Below are positions 1-8,890 of a stretch of DNA of 64,000 nt, in pieces. Where the stretch lies: positions 3,224,001-3,288,000 of the forward strand of contig NZ_JAUSZD010000002.1 in the NCBI RefSeq assembly GCF_030817275.1, given 5' to 3'. How positions within the stretch are numbered: position 1 is the first letter of the stretch; the number at the start of each line of letters is the position of its first letter. Below the pieces are notes generated by a model. That model made no database searches and was not told the DNA's origin. It was given only the letters and a program-made list of their open reading frames with translations. The position numbers and the translations under genes were made by a program. Source of the stretch: Paenibacillus sp. V4I7 (lineage in GTDB: Bacteria > Bacillota > Bacilli > Paenibacillales > NBRC-103111).

Positions 1-1344
1 CCGTCAGAAAAAGAAGAAACTATGTACAAATATACACGCATATGGACACAACTGACAGAAGCTTTTAAAAACTATGACGATCATCTGATGTTCGAGTCTT
101 TCAATGAAGAAGGCATATGGCCTGATTTATATGACTTTCACAGCGGTACCGAAGCCAAAGTCGGCGGCAGGGAAGAAGCCTATGCGTTGCTAAACGAGAT
201 CAATCAGACATTTGTAGATATTGTACGTGGTTCTGGAGGCAACAATGAACGGCGACATCTGTTGGTTGGCGGTTATGTAACCGATTTTGAGAAGACCGTT
301 GATGAACTCTATAAGCTGCCAAACGATCCTCAAAATCGCTGTGCAGTATCGGTCCATTATTACACTCCTGTAACATTCGCCCTCATAGAAGAGGATGTGA
401 GTTGGGGAACAGCGCGTACGGAGTGGGGAACAGATGAAGACTTCGCCGAGCTAAACAGGCTCATGGATATGGTGAAAACACGTTTCATCGACAATGGTAT
501 CCCCGTTATCATGGGGGAGTTTGGTGTAGCTACAAAAAATAAGACGCAAGAAATGATACGGCTCTATCTTTCGTCGGTGAACAGTGCCGCATATTCCCGA
601 GGAATTACCCCGGTTTTATGGGATGTTACAAATCTACATTACAACCGAGATATATTTGAAATGAATGATAAGGTGCTGCTTGAGCAGCTTATGGCTGTCA
701 AGGCGAATTCGGCTCCAACCGCCTCGATCACCTCGTATCAGGATGGCCAGGCAATCAATCTGAATAGTCCGCAAATTAACTGGACGTTCCTTGACGCCGA
801 CGATGCGGATGTTCAAGCCGCCTATCAGGTTCAAGCTTCCAGCAACGATTGGGAGACGGTTGATGTGGACAGCGGCGAACTGGCGGGCGCATCCGGTTCA
901 TACACCTTGAATGGATTGGCGGACGGAGATTGGTCGATCAGGGTTCGTGCGAAGGATAATCGGGGCGCCTGGTCGGAGTGGGCGTACAGAAGCTTGACCA
1001 TAGATACGGTTGCTCCTGTTCTGAATGTTGTCCTGGATAAGGAAACATTGTGGCCGGCCAACAACCGTTTGGTCAAGGTAACGGCAACCGTTGAAACCGG
1101 GGATGAGCTCTCTCAGGTGGAATTGCTGTCCATTACGCCGAGCGTAGCCGTTGGCAGCTATGAATCCATGGTACAAGAAGCCGATTTCGGCACATTCGAT
1201 ACGGAATTCAAGCTGTTGGCCAAAAAAGCAAAAGGTAAAGAGCCTCTAGTTTATACAATAACTTATAAAGCGATAGATCAAGCAGGGAATGTTACGGAAG
1301 CAGATGTCACCGTTACGGTTCCCCATGATCAGTCAGGAAAATAA
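1..1344 (+). CDS. GH5-family endoglucanase (cellulase), 5' end outside window
   Basis: The reading frame is open from the first base, so the N-terminus (signal peptide and first part of the barrel) lies outside the window; the first ATG at 22 is probably internal. Counting from that ATG, the catalytic part shows ESFNEEG with the likely acid/base Glu near residue 29 and MGEFGV with the likely nucleophile Glu near residue 166, the two signature Glu motifs of clan GH-A family 5. Two beta-sandwich (Ig/Fn3-like) domains follow, roughly residues 225-325 and 330-440, rich in Thr/Val. Such modules are common behind secreted cellulases. The protein is expected to be extracellular and to cleave beta-1,4-glucan. 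No sorting signal or dockerin is visible at the C-terminus. Family assignment is firm; exact substrate is inferred. Confidence 0.85.
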   Translation, partial: PSEKEETMYKYTRIWTQLTEAFKNYDDHLMFESFNEEGIWPDLYDFHSGTEAKVGGREEAYALLNEINQTFVDIVRGSGGNNERRHLLVGGYVTDFEKTVDELYKLPNDPQNRCAVSVHYYTPVTFALIEEDVSWGTARTEWGTDEDFAELNRLMDMVKTRFIDNGIPVIMGEFGVATKNKTQEMIRLYLSSVNSAAYSRGITPVLWDVTNLHYNRDIFEMNDKVLLEQLMAVKANSAPTASITSYQDGQAINLNSPQINWTFLDADDADVQAAYQVQASSNDWETVDVDSGELAGASGSYTLNGLADGDWSIRVRAKDNRGAWSEWAYRSLTIDTVAPVLNVVLDKETLWPANNRLVKVTATVETGDELSQVELLSITPSVAVGSYESMVQEADFGTFDTEFKLLAKKAKGKEPLVYTITYKAIDQAGNVTEADVTVTVPHDQSGK

Positions 1345-1414
1345 ATAAGCATCTTCAGGAACTGGATACCTCCGACCGGAGTGGTTCGGAGGTATTTCAG
1401 GTAAAATGTCTATA

Positions 1415-1594
1415 TTATGTGTAGTCCAGCATGGAAAAGACAACAGATTCTTGTGTCCAAAAGTGGTACTCGCCAATGGTGTTCTTCTGCTGGATCGTGG
1501 CCATATCTCGTACGGCTTGTTCATCCATCAACTGCCGATAGATGTCGCAATACTCAGCTGCCTGCCTAGTCCGAATCATAAGAAGAGCAACCAT
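1415..1594 (-). pseudogene. C-terminal relic of an unrecognised protein
   Basis: On the minus strand a 59-codon frame (ATG at 1594, stop at 1415) reads like real protein: ...AAEYCDIYRQLMDEQAV... then ...EYHFWTQESVVFSMLDYT and stop. In-frame codons continue upstream to about 1620 before a TAG, so this is likely the tail of a longer gene whose 5' part is gone. No usual ribosome binding site precedes the ATG. It overlaps, on the opposite strand, the start of the plus-strand relic at 1600-2080, and I think the minus frame is the better reading for 1415-1600. Function unknown. Confidence 0.25.
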
Positions 1595-1599
1595 GTAAC

Positions 1600-2080
1600 G
1601 GTAAGAGAGAAATTGAAATATCTGCTATGGAGTTTGCCGAATCAACAGGATTACTCGAAGCCTGATCCGGAAACCAAGGAATGCATGAAGTATATTCCTG
1701 CAGGCGGGAATTTTACAGACATTCCGTCCGAATTCCGACCGAGATCCGTTCACGATCAAATGGACTCACCAAGGACTGCTTTAATTTGGAGCAAGGGAAT
1801 GAAGGGATTTTACCTTATTGGTGACCACAACAATTATGCTTTTATCAACGAGCTTGATCACTTTTTAACAAAGAGTATCACGCCAAGGATGAGGGAACTC
1901 GGCATGGACTATTTCGAAGTTTCAGGCCATCACGATAAGTGGAACTTGGAATCGTTATTTGCCTCAAGGACACTTCAGCAATGGGATCAACTCGTTTTTG
2001 GGTTATCAGGTTTCGAAGCAGAGTCTCTGGGATCAACTAGTGATAATCAAATTAGGATGCTTAATTTACGGTCACTTTGA
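1600..2080 (+). pseudogene. Chimeric relic: methyltransferase-like piece joined to GNAT-like piece
   Basis: An open frame runs through this stretch (formally from 1406). Its middle, around 1630-1745, contains SKPDPETKECMKYIPAGGN followed by a DIP motif; the GGN-x-x-DIP pattern resembles the target-recognition region of DNA cytosine-5 methyltransferases. From about 1755 the character changes: SPRTALIW...GFYLIGD...ELGMDYFEVSGHHDKWN resembles the Bacillus-type GNAT acetyltransferase family (PF12746-like), cut off before the usual C-terminus. No start codon with a ribosome binding site is visible. I read it as two gene fragments fused by deletion, not a functional gene. Both family assignments are tentative. 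Confidence 0.35.
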
Positions 2081-2357
2081 AATCTGATCGAGCGACGAGA
2101 TAGCCACCGCGGATTTCCCTGCCTCAAACAACTGATATGATTTTTCTTTTTGTGACAATGCGTTCTTCGGGATAATGCCGTCTTTCTGCCAGCGGAACAT
2201 GGTGTCTGCAAAATTTTTATAGGCTTCGCTCTTGAAATTCACCGAAGTCCATTCCTTCTTTGCTGAAGGTGTTTCAGCTCAGAGCCGAGTTCGATGCCGT
2301 GTCTCCGGTATCATATGCTTGTGGATTCGGATCGAATGCCCTTACCATGAACCCTTC
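2081..2357 (-). pseudogene. Extracellular solute-binding protein relic
   Basis: Minus-strand translation gives two pieces in different frames. The upstream piece reads [20 protein letters not shown] and stops. The downstream piece, about 2081-2270, reads WTSVNFKSEAYKNFADTMFR..., then DGIIPKNALSQKEKSYQLFE and AGKSAVAISSLDQIS. This pattern (moving along a chain, W-x-K-D-G-I-I, F-x-x-G-K-x-A) is typical of the middle of LplA/YtcQ-type sugar-binding lipoproteins. Both ends are missing and there is a frameshift with a stop. The adjoining IS3 fragment begins right after it, suggesting that insertion and deletion removed the rest. Confidence 0.5.
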
Positions 2358-2359
2358 CG

Positions 2360-2596
2360 TTGCATATAACACAAAGCATGTCACGTAAAGGGAACTGTTA
2401 CGACAATGCTGTTATGGAGAATTTCTTTGGGATCCTAAAATCCGAGTTTTTATATACAGAAGAATTTGATAGCATTGAGCAATTCAAAGTAGAACTTGAT
2501 CAATATATCCACTATTACAACCACAAGCGAATAAAGGCAAAACTAAAACGCATGAGCCCGGTACAGTACCGAACTCATGCGCTAAAGGAAGCCTAA
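2360..2596 (+). mobile_element. IS3-family transposase, C-terminal fragment
   Basis: The 78-residue frame is the last part of an IS3-family OrfB (IS150-like subgroup): [19 protein letters not shown] carries the end of the DDE/rve integrase core with its Glu, followed by [20 protein letters not shown] and the usual S-P-V-Q-Y-R ending. The first two catalytic Asp residues and all of OrfA are missing, so it is inactive. The frame opens just upstream of 2360 without a ribosome binding site. No intact terminal inverted repeat could be paired. Confidence 0.8.
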
Positions 2597-3290
2597 CTAT
2601 ATTTTACCCGGAGGGGCTGAAATAGCCCTTTACTCTGGAATAAAGAATAAGTCGTCAAAGTGTCATTCCGAAGTCGGCGTAACGGTAGAGGCAACATAGT
2701 ATTGGTAATAAAATGACAGTAATCAGGCAATACCGAGTATATTTATAAGCGGCTTGTAATATCGGCAAAAAAGCTGAAGGCATAAAAAGAAATTGCCTAG
2801 ATTCGCAAGCGTCGGCGCGATTGATTGCTTGGACGCAAAACCCGATCCGGAATCACTTTGTATGCCGACAAGTCATATTCCTATTCATTACACTGAGCGG
2901 GACGAATAGCGACCGGATGTTGCTCCATCAACGTAAGTCAGACGGTAGTACAATATTATTGGCTAAATAGAAACATAATCGGGTAGGCACACAGTTCCCA
3001 TCCCGGCATAATAGAAGCACGAAGAAACCCAATAAGAAAGTTAGGAGTACACCGGAGGAAAAACTAATCGTTGCTAACTTGTCACGAAACAAAACGCTGA
3101 TGTGAAGTTATTGACGGAATCGCCTTCTAATGAAGTTCATTCGAGTTGGATGCTTAGACCGACCGCGCGCCGCTCGATCTGGTATATAGAGAGAAAGTTA
3201 TTGGCGCGAGAGCGGAAATCGGCATGTATCTTGGCCGAATGAGATTAGGAGAATAAAAAGTTCTATCAAAAACGCTACATATCACGATAT
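2597..3290. other. Non-coding stretch, no gene recognised
   Basis: About 690 bases with stops in all frames and no recognisable protein similarity. The stretch probably holds the end of the IS3 remnant and the promoter of the PhyH gene. The only clear element is the ribosome binding site AGGGAGGA ending at about 3299. Confidence 0.4.
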
Positions 3291-3306
3291 AGGGAGGACT
3301 TTGACG

Positions 3307-4311
3307 ATGTCTTACAAAGTGCTGACGAATGAGCAGGTCGAGCTTTTTATCGAGAAGGGCTGGGTTAAGCTGGAAGGTGCTTATGCCCGTGAAGACGCAC
3401 TCGCGGCGCAAGAATATTTGTGGACGGAGGTGGAAAAGCGCAGTGGTGTACGCCGTGACGATCGGACGACGTGGACGGAACCGATGGTACAGATCAACGA
3501 AGTGTTCCTGACCCCGGACTTCGCCCGTTGCAATACTGCGCGGCTTGGCGACGCCATCGAGGATCTGATTGGACACGGCCGTTGGGCGAACCGCTCCGTA
3601 TTCGGAGAGACGGAGCAGCTGAGCGCGTTCGGCTGGTGGCCAGTCAACTTTTCCCTAAACGCCGACCAGCCGTGGACGGTTCCGGTAAACGGCTGGCATT
3701 GGGACGGAGTCCACTTCAGACATTACATCGACAGCCCGGATCAGGGACTGCTGTGCCTGTGCCTGTTCTCCGACATTGCCCATCAGGGCGGCGGAACATT
3801 TATCGTCGAAGGCTCGCATAAGGTTGTCTCCCGGTTCTTGGAACGCCACCCGGAAGGAATGGAGCTCGGCGAAGCGATTCGCGTGCTAAACCGCGAGCAT
3901 CCGTACCTGCGCGAACTGACCGGTGCCGAACGCAGGGCAAACAAGGAGGGCGGAGACATCTATGCGGACATGGAATTACAAGATGCCGGAGGCACGGAAG
4001 GGAAGAACTCCGAAGCGTTCGCCCAGGAGCGGCTCGACAAGTTCATGAATAATGACTATGTCGATGCCAATGGCGTTACGCTGTGTGTCCTGGAGACGAC
4101 CGGCGGACCTGGTGACGTGGTTCTTTGTCACCCGTTCCTGTACCATGCTTCATCGCAAAACTTGAACGGCATTCCTCGGTTCATGTGCAACCGTACGACA
4201 CCTTTGAGAGAAAGACTGAACCTAAACAGAGATAGTACAGCTTATTACTCTCCGCTTGAAACCAGCATTCGTAGAGCGCTTGGACGGCAGGATACCTTGA
4301 TAAACCAATAG
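3307..4311 (+). CDS. Phytanoyl-CoA dioxygenase (PhyH) family protein
   Basis: A cytoplasmic non-haem Fe(II)/2-oxoglutarate-dependent oxygenase of the PhyH superfamily. Iron ligands are visible as the H-x-D of WHWDGVHFRH (near residues 131 and 133) and a distal His in GDVVLCHPFLYHASS (near 275-280); the Arg of IPRFMCN shortly after would bind 2-oxoglutarate. Length of about 334 residues is usual. A TTG at 3301 is in frame, but AGGGAGGA at 3292-3299 would touch it, so ATG 3307 is preferred. It is followed 123 bases later by a Gfo/Idh/MocA oxidoreductase on the same strand, an arrangement often seen in small sugar or polyol modification operons. Substrate cannot be read from the sequence. Confidence 0.85.
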   Translation: MSYKVLTNEQVELFIEKGWVKLEGAYAREDALAAQEYLWTEVEKRSGVRRDDRTTWTEPMVQINEVFLTPDFARCNTARLGDAIEDLIGHGRWANRSVFGETEQLSAFGWWPVNFSLNADQPWTVPVNGWHWDGVHFRHYIDSPDQGLLCLCLFSDIAHQGGGTFIVEGSHKVVSRFLERHPEGMELGEAIRVLNREHPYLRELTGAERRANKEGGDIYADMELQDAGGTEGKNSEAFAQERLDKFMNNDYVDANGVTLCVLETTGGPGDVVLCHPFLYHASSQNLNGIPRFMCNRTTPLRERLNLNRDSTAYYSPLETSIRRALGRQDTLINQ

Positions 4312-4434
4312 AGTACCGAGATGTGTAATGGGATGGAACGAAACAACAATGTGGTAGCAGTAAAGCCGGATCGCTGTCAGCTCAGCGTGGTTAATTATTT
4401 TATGACCAACCAACATACTAAGGGGATATCGAAA

Positions 4435-5523
4435 ATGGAGAAAATAAAAGTCGGCATTATCGGAACGGGAAACATCAGTAACGCTTACTTTCATAACGGA
4501 AAGCGCTTCGAATCGATGGATATCGTCGCTTGTGCGGACCTGGACATCGAGCGCGCGAAAGCGAAAGCTGCGGAACACGGGGTCAAGGCGTACTCTGTTT
4601 CCGAAATACTGAGCGATCCGGATATCAAGCTCATCATCAATCTGACGGTTCCGCAGGCTCACGCGGATGTCAGTCTTCAAGCGTTGGAAGCGGGCAAACA
4701 CGTCTTTGTAGAAAAGCCTCTGGCGGTAACACGTGAAGATGGACGAAGAGTGCTCGATTTGGCGAAAAGCAAAGGACTTTCGGTAGGCTGCGCTCCAGAT
4801 ACGTTCTTGGGCGGGGGTATCCAAACTTGCATAAAGCTAATTGAGGACGGCTGGATCGGCACTCCGATTGGCGCAACGGCGTTCATGGTGGGCGATGGGC
4901 CGGAAGGCTGGCACCCAAATCCAGAGTTTTTCTATAAATCCGGCGGCGGACCGATGTTCGACATGGGGCCATATTACTTGACTGCACTCATCGCACTGCT
5001 GGGACCGATTAAAAAAGTAACCGGTATGACGAATATTTCCTTCCCGGAGCGGACGATCGGAAGCGGGCCGAACGTCGGGCAAAAGATTCTTGTGGAAACT
5101 CCGACACATATCGCCGGCGTCATGGAGTTCGCTTCTGGCCCGATCGGAACGATATTGACCAGCTTCGACGTGAAAGGCGGTACCCAACTTCCGCGCATCG
5201 AGGTGTACGGTAGTCAAGGAACGCTAATTGTTCCGGATCCGAATACTTTCGGAGGACCGGTGATCATTCAAAGGGCGGGCGGGCAGGTGTGGTCGGAAAT
5301 CCCGCTCACGCACGGTTACTCCGAGAACTCGCGCGGAATTGGTGCGGCTGACATGGTGAAAGCGATCGCAACTGGACGTAAGTGCCGCGCGAACGGGGAG
5401 ATGGCTTTCCACGTGTTGGAGGCAATGCATGGTTTCCACGATGCTTCCGTCCAAGAAACCCATTATTTTATGAAGAGTACCTGCGAGAAACCGACTCTGC
5501 TTCCCATCGGACTTACGGTCTAA
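4435..5523 (+). CDS. Gfo/Idh/MocA family oxidoreductase
   Basis: A NAD(P)-dependent sugar or polyol dehydrogenase-like protein. The N-terminal Rossmann fold opens with KVGIIGTGNISNAYF (G-x-G-x-x-x), followed by CADLDIERAKAKAAEHGVKA and the family signature EAGKHVFVEKPLAV with the Lys of EKP near residue 95. The C-terminal substrate domain includes GGGPMFDMGPYYLTALIALL. The start is placed at ATG 4435 because AAGGGGAT lies 8 bases upstream and the protein then begins directly with the fold; upstream in-frame ATGs at 4321 and 4333 would add an unstructured tail. Probably co-transcribed with the PhyH gene and acting on the same substrate; this is inferred from adjacency. No terminator was seen before the LacZ relic downstream. 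Confidence 0.85.
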   Translation: MEKIKVGIIGTGNISNAYFHNGKRFESMDIVACADLDIERAKAKAAEHGVKAYSVSEILSDPDIKLIINLTVPQAHADVSLQALEAGKHVFVEKPLAVTREDGRRVLDLAKSKGLSVGCAPDTFLGGGIQTCIKLIEDGWIGTPIGATAFMVGDGPEGWHPNPEFFYKSGGGPMFDMGPYYLTALIALLGPIKKVTGMTNISFPERTIGSGPNVGQKILVETPTHIAGVMEFASGPIGTILTSFDVKGGTQLPRIEVYGSQGTLIVPDPNTFGGPVIIQRAGGQVWSEIPLTHGYSENSRGIGAADMVKAIATGRKCRANGEMAFHVLEAMHGFHDASVQETHYFMKSTCEKPTLLPIGLTV

Positions 5524-5719
5524 AGCCGAACAACGTGGAATCTTGCAAGGGGAGTTGCCCAGAAGCACTCCGATGCCCATCATAAAGAGATCCAAAATAT
5601 CCAGGTTTATTCAGCATCTGCTTCCATTATCATTCAAGTTCATTGTCTTTATCATGGATGTATTGAAACACGCACAAAATATGCTGTGGGCAGCAAAGGC
5701 ATGGTTTAAGCTTCAAATT

Positions 5720-6145
5720 TCCTGTAACTTGGAATCATATCAAGTGGTATGGACGCGGGCCATGGGAAAACTACGCAGACCGTAAATCTTCGGCATTAGT
5801 CGGTATTTATGAAAGCACCGTTGCACAACAACATGTACCATATATCGTTCCAGTTGAATGCGGCGGCAAGGAAGATGCCCGTTATCCATATGTATCCTCA
5901 GATCATCGTCAAGTAAAAATTACTGCAGAAGGTCACTTCCATTTTGATATTCATCATCACAGCATTAAACAGTATGACAATGCCGCTTATGAAGGTGAAC
6001 TTGGCAAATCCGATGCGGTTTATCTATCGATTACAAACATACAGGTCTTGGCGGTGAGGATGGTTGGAGCAAAAATATTCATGATGAATACAAAATTAAA
6101 AAAGGGATCTATAGTTACAGGATGACATTGGAGATCATCGAGTAA
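5720..6145 (+). pseudogene. LacZ-type beta-galactosidase (GH2), C-terminal relic
   Basis: In one frame from about 5729 the translation reads IKWYGRGPWENYADRKSSAL, then a VPYIVPVECGGKEDAR motif, which matches the conserved start of the fifth (small-chain) domain of GH2 beta-galactosidases. A frameshift near 6030 moves the reading to YIDYKHTGLGGEDGWSKN, another landmark of the same domain, and the frame ends naturally with TAA at 6143-6145. Everything upstream (sugar-binding and catalytic domains) is absent. It is therefore a 3' remnant with at least one frameshift. It lies between intact glycan-related genes and shows that a larger sugar locus has been eroded. Confidence 0.7.
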
Positions 6146-6276
6146 ACTTACGGTACCGCCCTAGAGTCCGCTATAAAGGGGTTAACGTTAGAAGGGTTTA
6201 ACCAATACCACAGGATGTCCCATCGCAGCCGAACTGGCGATACCATAGCATATCTAAAAAGGAAGGAGTAAAGAGG

Positions 6277-7722
6277 ATGAACCGTAAAGTAGAACAATGG
6301 GACATGTTTGAACTCAGCGTAAAAGGACCTGCGGAAGGAAATCCTTTTACGGATGTAACTTTCAGCGCCACATTCAAGCAACGTGAAAGAAGTATTGAAG
6401 TGCCGGGATTCTATGATGGTGCCGGGACTTATAAGGTCAGATTTATGCCAGGCGAACAGGGAGTATGGACCTATGAGACAAGCGGCAACCTTTCGGAATT
6501 GAAGGGATTGTCTGGTGAATTCGAATGCGTCGCGCCTGCTGAGGGCAATCATGGTCCGGTGAAAGTGAGTGATACCTATCATTTTGCTTACGCCGACGGC
6601 ACACCTCACGATTCTGTAGGAACAACCTGCTACGTATGGACGCATCAAGGGGATGAACTTGAAGAGTTAACGCTTAGGACGCTCAAAAAGGCTCCTTTTA
6701 ACAAAATGAGAATGTGTGTGTTTCCGAAGCATTACCTTTATAATAATAACGATCCTTTATCGTATCCCTTTGAAGGTTCCAGGGAAGAGGGTTGGAACTT
6801 TACGAGATTCAACCCCGAATTTTTCCGGCATTTCGAAAAGAGAGTGGATGATCTTAGAAATCTTGGAATCGAAGCGGATATCATCCTGTTCCACCCTTAT
6901 GATAATGGCAGATGGGGCTTTGATAAGATGGGCATGGAAGTCAATATCAGATATCTGCGTTACCTGATCGCTCGTTTGTCGGCTTTCCGAAACATATGGT
7001 GGTCCATGGCCAACGAATATGATCTCATGGGGAATATGAGTATAGATGACTGGGACGTGATCATACAAACTGTGGCGGAGTACGATCCTTACGATCATCT
7101 TCGTTCGATTCATAACTGCGGACCGTTCTATGACCACAACCATTCTTTGCTCACCCATGTAAGCGTCCAGAACTCTAATCTGAGGGGCATTCTTCAGTGG
7201 AGAGAACAATACAATAAACCGGTGGTCGTGGACGAATGTGCCTATGAAGGGAACCTCGGCTATGTATGGGGCAATGTAACAGAGCAGGAAATGACGCGCA
7301 GATTCTGGGAGGGTTTTTTGAGCGGCGGATATGTGGGACACGGAGAGACCTATGTTCATCCGGATGAAATCTTATGGTGGTCAAAGGGTGGGGAGCTGCA
7401 CGGTCAAAGCCCTGATAGAATCGCTTTCATGAAAGAAATCATGGAGAGCGTGCCCAGAGAATACCGCGAACCCGTAACCTTTCAGCCTCACTGGGAAAAC
7501 AGTCCCTGCATAGGTAAAGAAGGAGAGTATTATTTGGTGTACTTTGGAATTCACAGGCCTGCAGTAAAGTACTTAGAACTCACGAAGGATAGAAAGTATA
7601 AAATCGAAATTATCAATACGTGGGAGATGACGGTCACTCCACTAGAAGGAATTTATGATGCAAACAGCAACGTGGAGCTTCCCGGAAAGCAATATATTGC
7701 ACTAAGAATACAAAAAACATAA
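6277..7722 (+). CDS. DUF5060/apiosidase-like putative glycoside hydrolase
   Basis: Intact 481-residue gene with a strong ribosome binding site (AAGGAAGGAG at about 6261-6270). Residues 1-80 form a DUF5060-like beta-sandwich (VEQWDMFELSVKGPAEGNPF..., GTYKVRFMPGEQGVW). A TIM-barrel follows with NKMRMCVFPKHYLY, WWSMANEYDLM (likely acid/base Glu) and KPVVVDECAYEGN (likely nucleophile Glu). The C-terminal DUF5605-like part ends in a small beta domain. No signal peptide is present, so it probably acts in the cytoplasm on imported oligosaccharides. Related enzymes act on plant cell-wall side chains, but substrate is unknown here. It ends at an intrinsic terminator at 7733. Confidence 0.75.
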   Translation: MNRKVEQWDMFELSVKGPAEGNPFTDVTFSATFKQRERSIEVPGFYDGAGTYKVRFMPGEQGVWTYETSGNLSELKGLSGEFECVAPAEGNHGPVKVSDTYHFAYADGTPHDSVGTTCYVWTHQGDELEELTLRTLKKAPFNKMRMCVFPKHYLYNNNDPLSYPFEGSREEGWNFTRFNPEFFRHFEKRVDDLRNLGIEADIILFHPYDNGRWGFDKMGMEVNIRYLRYLIARLSAFRNIWWSMANEYDLMGNMSIDDWDVIIQTVAEYDPYDHLRSIHNCGPFYDHNHSLLTHVSVQNSNLRGILQWREQYNKPVVVDECAYEGNLGYVWGNVTEQEMTRRFWEGFLSGGYVGHGETYVHPDEILWWSKGGELHGQSPDRIAFMKEIMESVPREYREPVTFQPHWENSPCIGKEGEYYLVYFGIHRPAVKYLELTKDRKYKIEIINTWEMTVTPLEGIYDANSNVELPGKQYIALRIQKT

Positions 7723-7732
7723 CAAATAACAG

Positions 7733-7764
7733 AGCACTCACGCCCCAAGGGATGAGTGCTTTTT
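7733..7764 (+). terminator. Intrinsic terminator
   Basis: Perfect 8-bp stem AGCACTCA (7733-7740) with TGAGTGCT (7753-7760), followed by TTTT. It sits 11 bases after the stop of the DUF5060 gene. Confidence 0.8.
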
Positions 7765-7865
7765 GTGGGATCAACGGAACTTGCAGATCTTAAGGTTGAC
7801 GAATCGTTCTTAATGATGCCGGCTTCATGCGCAAGAACAATTGGTCTGCCTGGTTTTCCGATCCT

Positions 7866-8288
7866 CTATACATTTTGCATTTTCTGTACAGGTATGCGGA
7901 TTGTAACAGCCGTACCTATTCCTGGTTTGCTATCAAAAGCAAGTCCATAACCCGGACCATAAAACAGATGGATCCGCTCATTAATGTTTCGCAGGCCGTA
8001 TCCGCTTCCTCTCGTTCGATTGTTGAGATCATTCGTGAGCAGTTTCGATACGATATCCGGAGACATCCCTTCGCCATCATCAGAAACGATAATCACGATA
8101 TCCCCTTGGAGAACCGCCAAGAAACTCTTGCCGTTTGGATCCTGATCAGTGAAGTAAGAGCTGGGGACCCATAGAATCCCTTTGCCGCTGTCCATCAACC
8201 GCTTGAACCAATAGGTCTGACGTGCTTTCTGCAGATTAAACAGGTTGACATTCTCTTCGGAATAAAACAATTGCTCATTAACAAACAA
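7866..8288 (-). pseudogene. Sensor histidine kinase with internal deletion
   Basis: One continuous minus-strand frame joins two parts of a YesM-type sensor kinase that are normally separated by several hundred residues. Residues 1-60 (LFNLQKARQTYWFKRLMDSG..., WVPSSYFTDQDPNGKSFLAV) look like the extracellular sensor (dCache-like) domain. From about residue 62 the sequence is the HATPase_c domain: VSDDGEGMSP (N/G1-type box), GSGYGLRNINERI and SKPGIGTAVTIRIP (G2-type box). Second membrane helix, HAMP and the phosphorylated His region are missing; the frame has no promoter or N-terminal membrane helix. The junction is in frame, so a stable small protein is conceivable, but it cannot work as a membrane kinase. 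Confidence 0.7.
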
Positions 8289-8302
8289 TTTGACGCTTTG
8301 AA

Positions 8303-8476
8303 ATGATTAAGGCTATTGGTAGTTTGGAGACGCAATTCGCGGCTTTTAATATTGCAGGAGGGAAAGCTGCCGGGAATCGTACTTTAGAAATGTGGGGACA
8401 TGCCTTGCATAGCTGTCAAACGGCCTATAACAATTTATATGCACAACTTCGAAAAGAGTTTGGGGTATATCGGTAA
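8303..8476 (+). pseudogene. Unrecognised C-terminal relic, 57 codons
   Basis: Reads MIKAIGSLETQFAAFNIAGG... and ends ...AQLRKEFGVYR. It has good protein character but no ribosome binding site and no family I can name. It lies between other gene fragments, so most likely it is the tail of a lost gene. Confidence 0.25.
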
Positions 8477-8540
8477 GGTCTGGTTACTAATATAGGTGAT
8501 ATCAGGTAATATTGCAGCAATAGCTTTCATGGGGGTATAG

Positions 8541-8711
8541 ATGTCTACATATTGGACACTTCAGACAGCAGAGGTTTGGGAGCAATTTAAAAAACAAGGA
8601 TATTTAGAAGGAACAAAAGAGCATGTAATGTACCCATATGAGTATTTGTGGATGATGAAACAAATGAATAATAGATTAACTAATTATGGACGCCGGTTTA
8701 GTAAGAATTAA
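8541..8711 (+). pseudogene. DUF3841-type protein, N-terminal fragment
   Basis: A 56-codon frame with a GGGGG-rich site upstream reads MSTYWTLQTAEVWEQFKKQG..., ...[20 protein letters not shown] and then runs out within a few residues. The opening (W-T-x-Q-T-x-E-x-W then Y-x-W-M-x-x-Q-M) resembles the N-terminus of DUF3841 proteins, which are normally about 180-200 residues. The fragment is cut exactly where the aldehyde dehydrogenase relic begins, so the two were joined by a deletion. Confidence 0.5.
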
Positions 8712-8844
8712 TTCCGAGACAGCCGGGGTGGAGCTGCAGGCTCCGTTCGGCGGAATGAAGCAGTCTAGCTCTCATTCGCGCGAGCAAGGCCAGGCGGCCA
8801 TTGAATTTTACACATCGATAAAAACGGTATTTCTCAAAGCGTAA
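8695..8844 (+). pseudogene. Aldehyde dehydrogenase C-terminal relic
   Basis: Translation [20 protein letters not shown] followed by [12 protein letters not shown] and [12 protein letters not shown] stop is the conserved C-terminal end of an aldehyde dehydrogenase of the alpha-ketoglutarate-semialdehyde (2,5-dioxovalerate) type. Only the last 50 residues survive. Its natural stop is 46 bases upstream of the xylonate dehydratase gene, so the two were probably one operon for sugar-acid catabolism; the first part was deleted. Confidence 0.6.
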
Positions 8845-8890
8845 GCGTATCACTTTTGCTATGAAACCTAATTCGGAAGGGTGAGGGTTG

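Noticed and set aside
1333..1524. 63-codon minus-strand frame at the end of the GH5 gene
   Set aside because: The frame used by the coherent peptide is a different one (1415-1594); this one is Pro/Ser/Arg-rich without signals.
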